From Parvularculaceae bacterium (lineage in GTDB: Bacteria > Pseudomonadota > Alphaproteobacteria > Caulobacterales > Parvularculaceae): a DNA stretch of 64,000 nt. Where the stretch lies: NCBI GenBank assembly GCA_028284065.1, contig JANQSJ010000008.1, forward strand, positions 462,141 to 526,140, in the 5' to 3' direction. Under the pieces are notes generated by a model. It was not told the origin of the DNA. It saw only the letters and a list, made by a program, of their open reading frames with translations, and made no database searches. Numbering within the stretch: the first letter of the stretch is position 1; the number at the start of each line of letters is the position of its first letter. The translations under genes and the position numbers were made by a program. Shown piece after piece: positions 17,491-25,162 of this stretch.

Positions 17491-17575
17491 TGGTGCCCCG
17501 CGTCCGACTCGAACGGACACTCCGTGAGGAACCGGATTTTGAATCCGGCGCGTCTACCAATTCCGCCAGCGGGGC
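17491..17575 (-). tRNA. tRNA-Leu (anticodon CAA)
   Basis: The minus strand gives an 85-nt cloverleaf with 7-bp acceptor stem GCCCCGC/GCGGGGC, the D-arm TGGCGGAATTGGTAGACGCG, an anticodon stem-loop centred on TTCAAAA (anticodon CAA, reading UUG), a long variable arm typical of leucine tRNAs, the T-loop GTTCGAGTC, and an encoded CCA at 17491-17493. Confidence 0.97.
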
Positions 17576-17858
17576 CCAGCGTCTCAAGACCTACATTTTA
17601 GCATCTGACGGTCAAGGGCCACCGCGCGCCGCCGCATGGTCGCGGGACCGGCCGCGCCAAAGGGCTCGCGGCGCCTGGAAAGGCGGCGGGCTGGCGGCGA
17701 CGGGACCGCCGACCTTGTTCCCCGCGATGCTTGTGGAAAGCCGCGTCATCGGTTACCGCCCGGCAACCCGAAAGCGGTTAAGTGCCGGGTCAGCGTGAAA
17801 CCTCCGAAGCGGCGAGCCGGTCGTTGCGTCGGCTTTGCGCCCGGAAGGGAAGGCCGAT

Positions 17859-18551
17859 ATGCCCGACGCGAGCGGCGGCGAGACCACGATGTCGATGAAT
17901 GGGTCCGATGGCGCCTCGGCGCCGAAACGCGCAATCCCGTTTCTGCGCGACACCCTGCGGGCGCTCGCCGCTGAGGCGACGTCCGGCGGAGGCGAGGCCG
18001 CCGGCTCGGCCCGGCTTGGGGATATGGTCGACCGCCTCGATGAGCGGGCGTTCGGGCTTATGCTCCTGTTTCTCGCCCTGCCCTGCTGCCTGCCTTTCGT
18101 GTACGTTTTGCCGCAGATCGTCGCCCTGCCGATGCTCGCGCTCGCGGGCCAGCTCGCGCTCGGCCGCCATCATCCGTGGTTGCCGCGAGCGCTCGCGGAC
18201 CGAGGTTTTGACGCCGAGGCGTTCGCTGCGGTTTTCGATCGCGCGGAAAGGTATGTCGGCTGGGTGGAGGCGATCGCCAAGCCGCGGCTCATGGCTGTGA
18301 CCCGGGGCGCCGGCGTGCGGCTGATCGGGCTGTTGCTGCTCGCCCCTTGCGCGTCCATCCTCGTCCCGCTGCCCGGCACCAACACGGTGCCGGGGATTGG
18401 CGTCGCAATCGCCGCGCTCGGCCTTATCGAGCGTGACGGCGCGATAACTTGCCTCGGCGTCGTCATCGGTCTTCTATGGGTCGCCGCGCTCCTGGCGTTC
18501 GGGGTGGAGGCGGCGAGCATGCTGAAGGATGCGATCAGCGCGCGGCTATAG
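17859..18551 (+). CDS. exoD: ExoD-family membrane protein
   Basis: 230 residues of the ExoD family (exopolysaccharide synthesis ExoD), integral inner membrane. A polar 60-residue N-terminus leads into LDERAFGLMLLFLALPCCLP, the family hallmark, then LLLLAPCASILVPLPGTNTVPGIG and two further helices. In rhizobia exoD mutants have altered exopolysaccharide and alkali sensitivity; the molecular activity is unknown. ATG 17859 has GGAAGG upstream. It is followed by dsbB after 36 nt. Confidence 0.9.
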   Translation: MPDASGGETTMSMNGSDGASAPKRAIPFLRDTLRALAAEATSGGGEAAGSARLGDMVDRLDERAFGLMLLFLALPCCLPFVYVLPQIVALPMLALAGQLALGRHHPWLPRALADRGFDAEAFAAVFDRAERYVGWVEAIAKPRLMAVTRGAGVRLIGLLLLAPCASILVPLPGTNTVPGIGVAIAALGLIERDGAITCLGVVIGLLWVAALLAFGVEAASMLKDAISARL

Positions 18552-18587
18552 CCGCCGTGCGTTTGTGACGCGTCCGAAACGCTGGAT

Positions 18588-19160
18588 TTGCGGGCTACTG
18601 CTATTCTCGTGACCGATAATCTGAAATTTCGCGATCCCGTCGCTCTCGCCCTTACGGCGAGCCTCGGGGGCAGCGTCGCCCTGCTCGCCGGCGCGCACGC
18701 CTTTGAGGCGATGGGCTATGACCCGTGCGCCCTCTGTCTCGACCAGCGCGAGGCCCATTGGACCGCCGCCGCCGTTGCGGCCGCAGGACTGGTGGCGGCG
18801 CGGCTGTTGCGGGCGTCGACCGCGGCCGTCGCCGCAGTGGGCGCGACCGCTTTCGTCTATGCGTTGAGCGCCGGGCTCGCCTTCTACCATACGGGCGTCG
18901 AGTTCGGTTATTGGACCGCCTCCGCCTGCGACGTATCCGGCGCCAAGGGCGTCAGCGTCTCGGACTTCGCCGACGCGCTGGAGGCGACCGCGACCGAGGG
19001 CGGGTGCTCGGAGGCGGCATGGCGCTTTCTCGGCGTCTCCATGGCGGGCTATAATCTTCTCTTTTCGTCGGCCCTGTGCCTCGCCTGCCTCGCCGCTTCC
19101 CTCATCTCGACGCGGCGCCTGCGCGAGCCGGCTGAACTGGAGCGCGGCTATGTCGGCTGA
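18588..19160 (+). CDS. dsbB: Disulfide bond formation protein B
   Basis: 190 residues, four membrane helices. The first periplasmic loop carries PCALCLDQR (Cys47, Cys50), the quinone-facing pair; the second has Cys114 and Cys140, the DsbA-facing pair. DsbB reoxidises DsbA and hands electrons to ubiquinone. The start is uncertain: TTG 18588 or GTG 18609, both without a clear ribosome-binding site. The 3' end overlaps coq7 by 11 nt, linking a quinone-using and a quinone-making enzyme. No dsbA is in the window. Confidence 0.88.
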   Translation: MRATAILVTDNLKFRDPVALALTASLGGSVALLAGAHAFEAMGYDPCALCLDQREAHWTAAAVAAAGLVAARLLRASTAAVAAVGATAFVYALSAGLAFYHTGVEFGYWTASACDVSGAKGVSVSDFADALEATATEGGCSEAAWRFLGVSMAGYNLLFSSALCLACLAASLISTRRLREPAELERGYVG

Positions 19161-19761
19161 AGATATATCAGTAAACGACGCATCTCCTGCGGACGCCGAC
19201 GCGGAGGAGGCGTTCTTCCGCCACCACCGTCCGGGGCCGAATGATGCGCGGGCGGCGGAGATGATCCGCGTCGACCATGCCGGCGAATATGGCGCGGTGC
19301 AGATTTATCGCGGCCAGCGCGCTGTGTTCGACGCCCTGCCGGGAAAAGCGCGGCTGTCGAACTTGTTGAAGGAGATGGAGGACGGTGAGCAACACCATCT
19401 TGCCGAGTTTGACCGCCTGATCGCCGAACGCGGCGTCCGGCCGACGCTTTTCGCGCCGGTCTGGAACGTCGCCGGATTCGCGCTTGGCGCCGGCACGGCC
19501 CTGATGGGCGAGAAGGCCGCCATGGCGTGCACCGCCGCCGTCGAGGAAGTCATCGAGAAGCACTACGCCGTTCAGGCCGAAGAACTCGACACGGCCGCGG
19601 ACCCGCTCGCCGCGACGGTGCGCCAGTTCCGCGACGACGAGCTTGAGCACAAGCACACTGCGGAGGAAAACGGCGCGGAGGACGCGCCCGCCTATGGCCT
19701 CCTGCGCGCCGTCATCCAGGCGGGGTGTCGCGTGGCGATCCGGCTTTCCGAGAAGATCTGA
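19150..19761 (+). CDS. coq7: 3-demethoxyubiquinol 3-hydroxylase (Coq7)
   Basis: 203-residue di-iron monooxygenase that hydroxylates the demethoxyubiquinol ring, the penultimate step of ubiquinone synthesis, at the inner membrane. The ferritin-like four-helix ligands are visible: IRVDHAGEYGAV, EMEDGEQHHL, AAVEEVIEKHY and FRDDELEHKHTAEENG (ExxH pairs). The first 35 residues are acidic and disordered. It starts inside the end of dsbB. Confidence 0.96.
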   Translation: MSAEDISVNDASPADADAEEAFFRHHRPGPNDARAAEMIRVDHAGEYGAVQIYRGQRAVFDALPGKARLSNLLKEMEDGEQHHLAEFDRLIAERGVRPTLFAPVWNVAGFALGAGTALMGEKAAMACTAAVEEVIEKHYAVQAEELDTAADPLAATVRQFRDDELEHKHTAEENGAEDAPAYGLLRAVIQAGCRVAIRLSEKI

Positions 19762-19901
19762 ACCGCCGGCGGCGCCTGCCTCGGGCAGATGCTTAAATCG
19801 CCGACTTCCTTATCAACCCTCTCTTATCCGCGTCTGCTCTAGGATTGGCGTTTCCATGCGGCTGATGTGGGAATGGCGCTCGCCAGGCGCCCGCAATCTG
19901 C

Positions 19902-19917
19902 TACACTGACCAGTGTA
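19902..19917. promoter_or_regulatory. Palindromic operator before alkB
   Basis: TACACTG-AC-CAGTGTA, a perfect 7+2+7 inverted repeat 31 bp before the alkB start, of the size and symmetry bound by TetR-type repressors. TACACT may double as a -10 box, which would make the site a classic repressor block. No tetR gene is in the window, so the regulator acts in trans. Confidence 0.65.
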
Positions 19918-19948
19918 ACGACCGCGCGGCCAAGGGGAGTCGAGGCGC

Positions 19949-21160
19949 ATGTTCACCGCGGAAAGCGCTGACGGCCGGCAGATCGAATACCGGGACGGCA
20001 AACGGCATCTCTGGCTCTTGTCCCTTTCGCTCGCCCTCGTTGCGCCTGTCACGGTCGGGATTTTCTTCTGGAGCGGCGGCGCGCCCGTCGCGACGCTATT
20101 CCCGCTTGCATACATTTACTTAATCGTTCCGGCGCTCGATCTCGTGTTCGGGGAGGACCCCTACAACCCGCCCGAGGAAATCGCGCCGCTCATGGCGGAC
20201 GATCCGTTTTACCGTCGGCTGCTCCACGTCGCCGTTCCGATATTCTATGCAAGCTTTCTCGTTGTGTGCTGGTTCGTCGGAACGACTGACCTGCCGTGGT
20301 GGTCGATGCTCGCCCTCGCCTGGGGATTCGGCGCGCTTCACGGCGATGTGCTGACCATCGGGCATGAGCTTGGCCATAAGACAAATTCGACCGATCGCAG
20401 GATGGCGCAGATCGTCAATTCGCTCATCGGTTATGGGCATTTCTGCATCGAGCATAACCGCGGGCATCATGTCTGGGTGTCGACTCCGGAAGATCCGGCG
20501 AGCGCGCGCATGGGCGAAAGCGTCTATCGTTTCGCGGGCCGTGAATTGCCCGGGACGTTCCGCCGCGGACTGGAGCAGGAGCGCCGGCGTCTCGCCACGC
20601 GCGGCAAAGGCTTCTGGTCATTCGAGAATGAAATCCTGCAGGGCTACGCGCTGACGGCGCTCGTCGCGGTCGTCGTCATCCTCGCCTTCGGGCCGAAAAT
20701 GATCCCCTTTCTGGCGATCCACCATTTCGTCGGCTGGTACGCCCTCACCCAGGCGAACTATGTGGAGCACTACGGATTGAAGCGCGCGAAACGGGCCGAC
20801 GGCCGCTACGAGCCGGTTGCGCCGCGGCATTCATGGAACACCAACCACATCGTCTCAAACCTGATGCTTTTCCATTTGCAGCGCCATTCCGACCACCACG
20901 CCAACCCGCTGCGGCCATACCAGTCCTTGCGCAACTTCCCGGACCTGCCCCGTCTGCCGAGCGGATATCCCGGATGTTACGCCCTCGCGGCGATCCCGCC
21001 GCTCTGGTTTGCGGTGATGGACCGGAAAGTGGCTGACTGGGCCGGCGGCGACCTTGATCGCGCCAATGTCGCCCCGCACGCGCGCGACAGGCTCTACAGG
21101 CGATATCACCAGCCGGTTGAGGCGCCGCAGGCCGAAGATCGCGTCCCGGCGGCTGTCTAG
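19949..21160 (+). CDS. alkB: Alkane 1-monooxygenase (AlkB)
   Basis: 403-residue integral membrane non-haem di-iron hydroxylase that oxidises medium-chain n-alkanes to 1-alkanols. The histidine boxes are complete: HELGHK at residue 139, EHNRGHH near 168, and LQRHSDHH with its first His at 313; the signature NYVEHYGL is also present. About six membrane helices. Rubredoxin and rubredoxin reductase, needed for electron supply, are not adjacent. The start has AAGGGGAG upstream, and a palindromic operator lies 31 bp before it, suggesting substrate-inducible expression. Confidence 0.96.
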   Translation: MFTAESADGRQIEYRDGKRHLWLLSLSLALVAPVTVGIFFWSGGAPVATLFPLAYIYLIVPALDLVFGEDPYNPPEEIAPLMADDPFYRRLLHVAVPIFYASFLVVCWFVGTTDLPWWSMLALAWGFGALHGDVLTIGHELGHKTNSTDRRMAQIVNSLIGYGHFCIEHNRGHHVWVSTPEDPASARMGESVYRFAGRELPGTFRRGLEQERRRLATRGKGFWSFENEILQGYALTALVAVVVILAFGPKMIPFLAIHHFVGWYALTQANYVEHYGLKRAKRADGRYEPVAPRHSWNTNHIVSNLMLFHLQRHSDHHANPLRPYQSLRNFPDLPRLPSGYPGCYALAAIPPLWFAVMDRKVADWAGGDLDRANVAPHARDRLYRRYHQPVEAPQAEDRVPAAV

Positions 21161-21310
21161 CTAGAGCCGTTGGGGGGCCGGCGGCGCAATGCGGGCGCGG
21201 ATCGCCGCGACGGCCCGCCGCACCGTCGTATGGACGACATAGACGCCCACCAGCACGCTGAGGCCGCCGATAAAGCCGATCAGGCAGAAACTCGCTGGGG
21301 TCACAGGCAT
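21161..21310 (-). CDS. 49-residue single-helix membrane protein
   Basis: The minus strand has ATG (21308-21310) behind a strong GAGAGGAAG ribosome-binding site, encoding MPVTPASFCLIGFIGGLSVL followed by VGVYVVHTTVRRAVAAIRAR and a Pro-rich tail; the stop abuts the alkB stop. One membrane helix (about 8-27) and a basic cytoplasmic tail are clear. The strong ribosome-binding site and coherent helix support a real gene. Function unknown. Confidence 0.6.
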   Translation of the reverse strand: MPVTPASFCLIGFIGGLSVLVGVYVVHTTVRRAVAAIRARIAPPAPQRL

Positions 21311-21618
21311 AACTTCCTCTCCGCGAGGCTACGATCGTTAGGCTCGCCTGCCGGGTCTCAAAAAATCGTGTCTATTTTCAGCTGCTTGGTTAACCTCCAG
21401 TCGATGGAGACATTGAGGCCGGCGGGCGTTTGCCTGACGCGGATTTCCCGCTAACCTCGACGCGTTGGTTAATGACCGACCCCGGCGCTGCGTCGCGGGG
21501 GATGGGGATATTGCCTTAATGCGGGGGGACCGGGGCGCCTCCGGGCGGGTAATGCGCCAAAAGGGCGTTGTCTCTCGCGCGTCAAGCGCCTTCAGGCGAG
21601 CGAACGAGGGGCGGCGGG
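21311..21618. other. 308-bp intergenic gap
   Basis: No gene, tRNA or clear terminator is recognised. It must hold the promoters of the small membrane gene (leftward) and of the Ntn-hydrolase-like gene (rightward). An AT-richer patch at about 21358-21392 is the likeliest promoter region. Confidence 0.4.
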
Positions 21619-22902
21619 ATGACCTCCGAAGTTGTGTTGATGAACCGGCAAGCCGTCGCCATGGCGGCGGACAGCGCGGTCACGATCTCCGGCCAGGACT
21701 GGATCAAGACATATCAGTCGGTAGACAAACTTTTCCCGCTCGTTGACGGCCACCCCGTCGCGATCATGATTTACAACAACGCTGAAATCATGTCGACGCC
21801 GTGGGAGACGGTGATCTCTCTCTACCGCGACGCGATGCGCGGCCAGGCGCTCGACACGGTGCAGGACTACGCCGAAGACTTCATGAACTTCCTGTCCGGC
21901 AACCCGGACCTTTTTCCGCCAGACCATCAGGATACAGAATACTTCAAGATGGTCGCCGTGGTCTTCTCCGCCGTCGCCGAAGACTTCGAGATGCAGGTGC
22001 GCCGTTTGCAGGAGACGGGCGGCGGCCGGGTGCGCGAGCACCTCTCGTCGATATTCGAATATGTGGTCGGCCAGCTCCACGAGGATTATAAACGGTATCC
22101 GGACGACAGCGCGCGGGGCGACCTTGAGTGCTTTCCAAAGGGCATGGATGAGCAGGTGCGCCGGCGTTATGGCGGCGACGTCGAGCACCTTATCGACAGT
22201 CTTCTTTCGGCCATTAGGAACGAGCACGGCGCAATCCAGGTGTCGGATGAGACCCGCAACCGCCTGCGCGACATCGCGGTCTTCGTCGCGACGCGCGATG
22301 CGTTCTTCGAGCACTATACCGGCGTCGTGTTCGCCGGCTTCGGCGCGCGGGAGAAGTATCCTGCCATGCGGTCCTATCTTTCTTCGGGCGTCGTTCTCGG
22401 CATCCTGAAGCGCAAGAACGACCGCACGGTCGACATGACCGCGGACGGCGGGCCGGTGGTGCAGCCCTTCGCGCAGGACCGCATGATCAAGACGTTCCTT
22501 ACCGGGATGGACGAATATCAGCGCAGGTTCATTTTCGGCGAGACCTTGAAGCTCTCCGTCAACATCGCAAGCGAAGTGATCGGGTCGACGCCGAATCTCT
22601 CCGATACGCAGCGCGAGACGCTTCTGCGCAACTACTCCGAGACGAATATGCGCGTCGCGCTGGGCGAATTCTTCAGGTCAATCGACGGCTATCAGTATGC
22701 GGTGCATACGCGGCCAATCTATCGCGCTATCGCCTCCCTGCCGAGGCGCGAGCTTGGCGAGACGGCCGCGTCGCTCATCAAGCTCAACAGCTTCCAGCAG
22801 AAGGTCATGCACGCGATTGAGACCGTCGGCGGGCCGATTGACGTGGCGGTCATCACGCGCAGCAGCGGACTGGAGCTTAAGCGCGACAAGCCGGACCTTT
22901 AA
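21619..22902 (+). CDS. Proteasome-like Ntn-hydrolase family protein (uncharacterised)
   Basis: 427 residues starting MTSEVVLMNRQAVAMAADSA. If the initiator Met is removed, Thr becomes residue 1, and Asp17 falls exactly where proteasome beta subunits and HslV have it (compare [10 protein letters not shown]...GGDGQVS in hslV of this window). DKLFPLVDGHPVAIMIYNNAE then matches the Lys33 region, offset by three residues. After about 200 residues the protein continues with a helical C-terminal extension that I do not recognise. This looks like a single-chain Ntn-hydrolase relative with a long extra domain; the activity is unproven. ATG 21619 is preferred because it places the Thr at position 2. 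A small basic protein follows after 56 nt. Confidence 0.65.
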   Translation: MTSEVVLMNRQAVAMAADSAVTISGQDWIKTYQSVDKLFPLVDGHPVAIMIYNNAEIMSTPWETVISLYRDAMRGQALDTVQDYAEDFMNFLSGNPDLFPPDHQDTEYFKMVAVVFSAVAEDFEMQVRRLQETGGGRVREHLSSIFEYVVGQLHEDYKRYPDDSARGDLECFPKGMDEQVRRRYGGDVEHLIDSLLSAIRNEHGAIQVSDETRNRLRDIAVFVATRDAFFEHYTGVVFAGFGAREKYPAMRSYLSSGVVLGILKRKNDRTVDMTADGGPVVQPFAQDRMIKTFLTGMDEYQRRFIFGETLKLSVNIASEVIGSTPNLSDTQRETLLRNYSETNMRVALGEFFRSIDGYQYAVHTRPIYRAIASLPRRELGETAASLIKLNSFQQKVMHAIETVGGPIDVAVITRSSGLELKRDKPDL

Positions 22903-22958
22903 CCAGAGTTGCGGCGCGGGCGCCGCCCTCGGCGGCCGCGATAAGGAGCGAGCAAGAT

Positions 22959-23396
22959 ATGAGCGACGAACGCCTGAAGCGCATCTGGAGCGGTTTCGAA
23001 ACCAAGACCTCCCGCCGGCTGACCGGCAGCGGCGTCGACAACATTGTTGCGCCGAGCCGCGCGCGCGAGCAGGAGGTCCCATTCGACGATCCGCCCGCGG
23101 GGTATGCGGCGCCGGCCGCAGCGGCGTTTGCGGCGCTGAAGCGCGAACTCGCCGACAAAGAACGGCGCGGGGCGAAGGGCCGCAAGGCCGCGGCCGGTCC
23201 CGCGCCTGCGTCGTCCTTTGGCGCGCGCACGCCGCCGGGCCCGCACGAGCCGATGGCGGAAATGCTAAAAGGCCTCGCCGCGACGGAGCGGCGCGTTGAG
23301 CGCCCGCCGCTCGACTATGCGGCGTTCAGGGCGTCGCTCGCGACCGACGCGCTGAACGGGGGCCGCCGCAGGAAGAAGTTCCTGGGTCTCTTTTAG
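22959..23396 (+). CDS. Small basic protein downstream of the Ntn-hydrolase
   Basis: 145 residues with a strong AAGGAG ribosome-binding site. It has no membrane helix and no signal peptide. The composition is rich in Ala, Pro, Arg and Lys; a central KRELADKERRGAKGRKAA segment is probably helical, and the C-terminus ends GGRRRKKFLGLF, a basic-hydrophobic tail. It looks largely disordered. No family recognised. Co-directional spacing of 56 nt suggests an operon with the Ntn-hydrolase; it could be a substrate, adaptor or inhibitor, but that is a guess. Confidence 0.7.
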   Translation: MSDERLKRIWSGFETKTSRRLTGSGVDNIVAPSRAREQEVPFDDPPAGYAAPAAAAFAALKRELADKERRGAKGRKAAAGPAPASSFGARTPPGPHEPMAEMLKGLAATERRVERPPLDYAAFRASLATDALNGGRRRKKFLGLF

Positions 23397-23404
23397 CGGC
23401 GGCC

Positions 23405-23938
23405 CTATTCCGCAGCTTCCGTCGCGATGGCGTTTAAGGCGCCGGCGACCTTGCCTGCGCGCGGGGCAAGCGCCGCTGCGCCATCGCCGAGCGCGCCGAT
23501 CTCGGCCTCTATGTCGGTTACGGCGACAAACGTCGCGCCCTCTGCGTCCTCGTAGACGAGGGCCTTCAGTGGCAGGACGATTCCCATCAGCGGCTCAGCC
23601 TGCATAATCGGCGACCCGACGGTCGGATTGCCGAAGATAATCAGGGTGGAGGGCGGAAGTTCCGCGTCGACTGACGCCGCGCCGGCGGCGTGATCGACGA
23701 TGGCGAAGACATTAAGGCCCCGCGTGTCGATGGCGGCCTTCAGGTCGGCGAGGGTCGTCGCGAAGTCCTTGCTTGAGGCCCGCACCTTCGCGCGCAGGCC
23801 CTCCGTCTCCGCATACTCCGCGTTCGGCTTCTCATGGTGTTTGGCGCTCGCCGATGCGGCGCATCCGGCGGCGGCGAGCGCGGCGAGCGCTGCGACGGCG
23901 ATCTGTCCGCCGGCGATGTGTCTTCTGGCGATGGTCAT
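23405..23938 (-). CDS. DUF302-family lipoprotein
   Basis: 177 residues with a signal and lipobox (AAGC, about residue 24). The mature domain has the DUF302 pattern: FATTLADLKAAIDTRGLNVFAIVDHAAGA, then TLIIFGNPTVGSPIMQAEPL and GIVLPLKALVYEDAEG. The fold is a small alpha/beta domain of unknown role, often periplasmic. The start at 23938 was chosen because the signal peptide begins there, with GGGAG upstream. It converges on the small basic protein with 8 nt between. Confidence 0.88.
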   Translation of the reverse strand: MTIARRHIAGGQIAVAALAALAAAGCAASASAKHHEKPNAEYAETEGLRAKVRASSKDFATTLADLKAAIDTRGLNVFAIVDHAAGAASVDAELPPSTLIIFGNPTVGSPIMQAEPLMGIVLPLKALVYEDAEGATFVAVTDIEAEIGALGDGAAALAPRAGKVAGALNAIATEAAE

Positions 23939-24058
23939 GTGGAATTCTCCCTGTGGCTGGCGGCAGTTAGCGGGATCGGCGAAGGCTGCGCAACAACGCC
24001 GGCGCGCCATCCCGGTCACAAGCGCCGCAGCGGCGAACGCATTCGCGTGAGCCGGCGG

Positions 24059-24991
24059 TCAGCCATCTTCCAGCGCGCGTTCGATGACGCGCCGTTCGGC
24101 GAGCAACGCCTGGCGGCCCTGTTCGATAAACTCATCGGCTCGGTCGAAAGAAATCGGCGTCGCGTCGCGCATGTCCGGCTTCAACAAGACGTCCGGCCGG
24201 TCGAGTTGCAGCCGCGCGCGCGACAGGTGCATCTGGAAGATGTCAGCCGTCGCATAGGCGGTTTCGAACAATTGCGGGCGCGCCTGTTGGCGCGCCTTGG
24301 CGAGGGCGAGCTGCTCGGCGACCCAGCGCTGCGTGTCTTCGATCAACCTTGAGACGGCGTCGGTCAGCTTTTCCGCGGGCCGCATCGCCGGGCGCTCAAT
24401 AACGGCCGGTACGCTCGGCGGCGGCGGATCGAAGCGCTCCAGGACTTTCGGCACGGCGGTGAGGTCGACCGCAACCACGACGTCCGCCCCGAGATCGCGC
24501 GCGAGCGACACCGGCGTCGGGTTGGACACCGCGCCGTCGACGAGCCATCGCCCGTCACGTTCGATCGCGTGAAAAAGAACCGGGATTGCGCTCGACGCCC
24601 TCAGCGCCGGCAGCAGCGGCCCTGTGGTCATCCAGACCTCCGCCCCGTTCCCGATGTCCGTCGCCACCGCGCCGAACTTCGCCGGCAGGTCTTCGATGGA
24701 CCGGTCGAATTCGGCGAAGGCGCTGAACGCCGCGCGGCCGTCAATAATGCCGCCGGGACCGGGGCTGAGCGAGAACGACGAGACGGCCGACAGGGGGCTC
24801 AGCTCCCGCGCCCAGGTCTCGAACGCTTCGAGGGCGTCGCACAGATAGGCGCCGCCGACGAGCGCGCCCACCGAGGCGCCGGCGATGACGTCGGGCGCGA
24901 CGCCGATTTCCTCAAGGCCCCTTAAGACCCCGATGTGCGCCCAGCCGCGCGCCGCGCCGGCGCCAAGCGCAAGTCCGAGTTTGCGAGCCAT
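24059..24991 (-). CDS. Patatin-like phospholipase (RssA/NTE type)
   Basis: 310 residues. GAGAARGWAHIG is the oxyanion loop; the nucleophile Ser is in GASVG; the dyad Asp is in VDGAVSNPTP. The remaining C-terminus is helical and basic. The family hydrolyses acyl ester bonds of phospholipids near the membrane. Single gene, divergent from cckA; GGAGGGAG ribosome-binding site. Confidence 0.93.
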   Translation of the reverse strand: MARKLGLALGAGAARGWAHIGVLRGLEEIGVAPDVIAGASVGALVGGAYLCDALEAFETWARELSPLSAVSSFSLSPGPGGIIDGRAAFSAFAEFDRSIEDLPAKFGAVATDIGNGAEVWMTTGPLLPALRASSAIPVLFHAIERDGRWLVDGAVSNPTPVSLARDLGADVVVAVDLTAVPKVLERFDPPPPSVPAVIERPAMRPAEKLTDAVSRLIEDTQRWVAEQLALAKARQQARPQLFETAYATADIFQMHLSRARLQLDRPDVLLKPDMRDATPISFDRADEFIEQGRQALLAERRVIERALEDG

Positions 24992-25162
24992 GCCGTCTCC
25001 CTCCTCGCCATCATCCTAGCCGGCAATTGCGGCGAGGCCGAGACCGCCGCCTAGGCGTTGCGGGCGAAGCAGCCCACTGTCCCGCGCTACCGCAACGGGC
25101 CGGGGCGTAAGACCCCCGCAAGCCCGTGCGCAGTCATTCCTGGACGGGAGCGGTGAAAGCTC

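Noticed and set aside
17440..17495. GGCGCCGGAAAAAT tandem units near the tRNA as an attachment site
   Set aside because: Two short copies of about 15 bp just beyond the tRNA 3' end resemble an att core, but there is no integrase or matching second copy.
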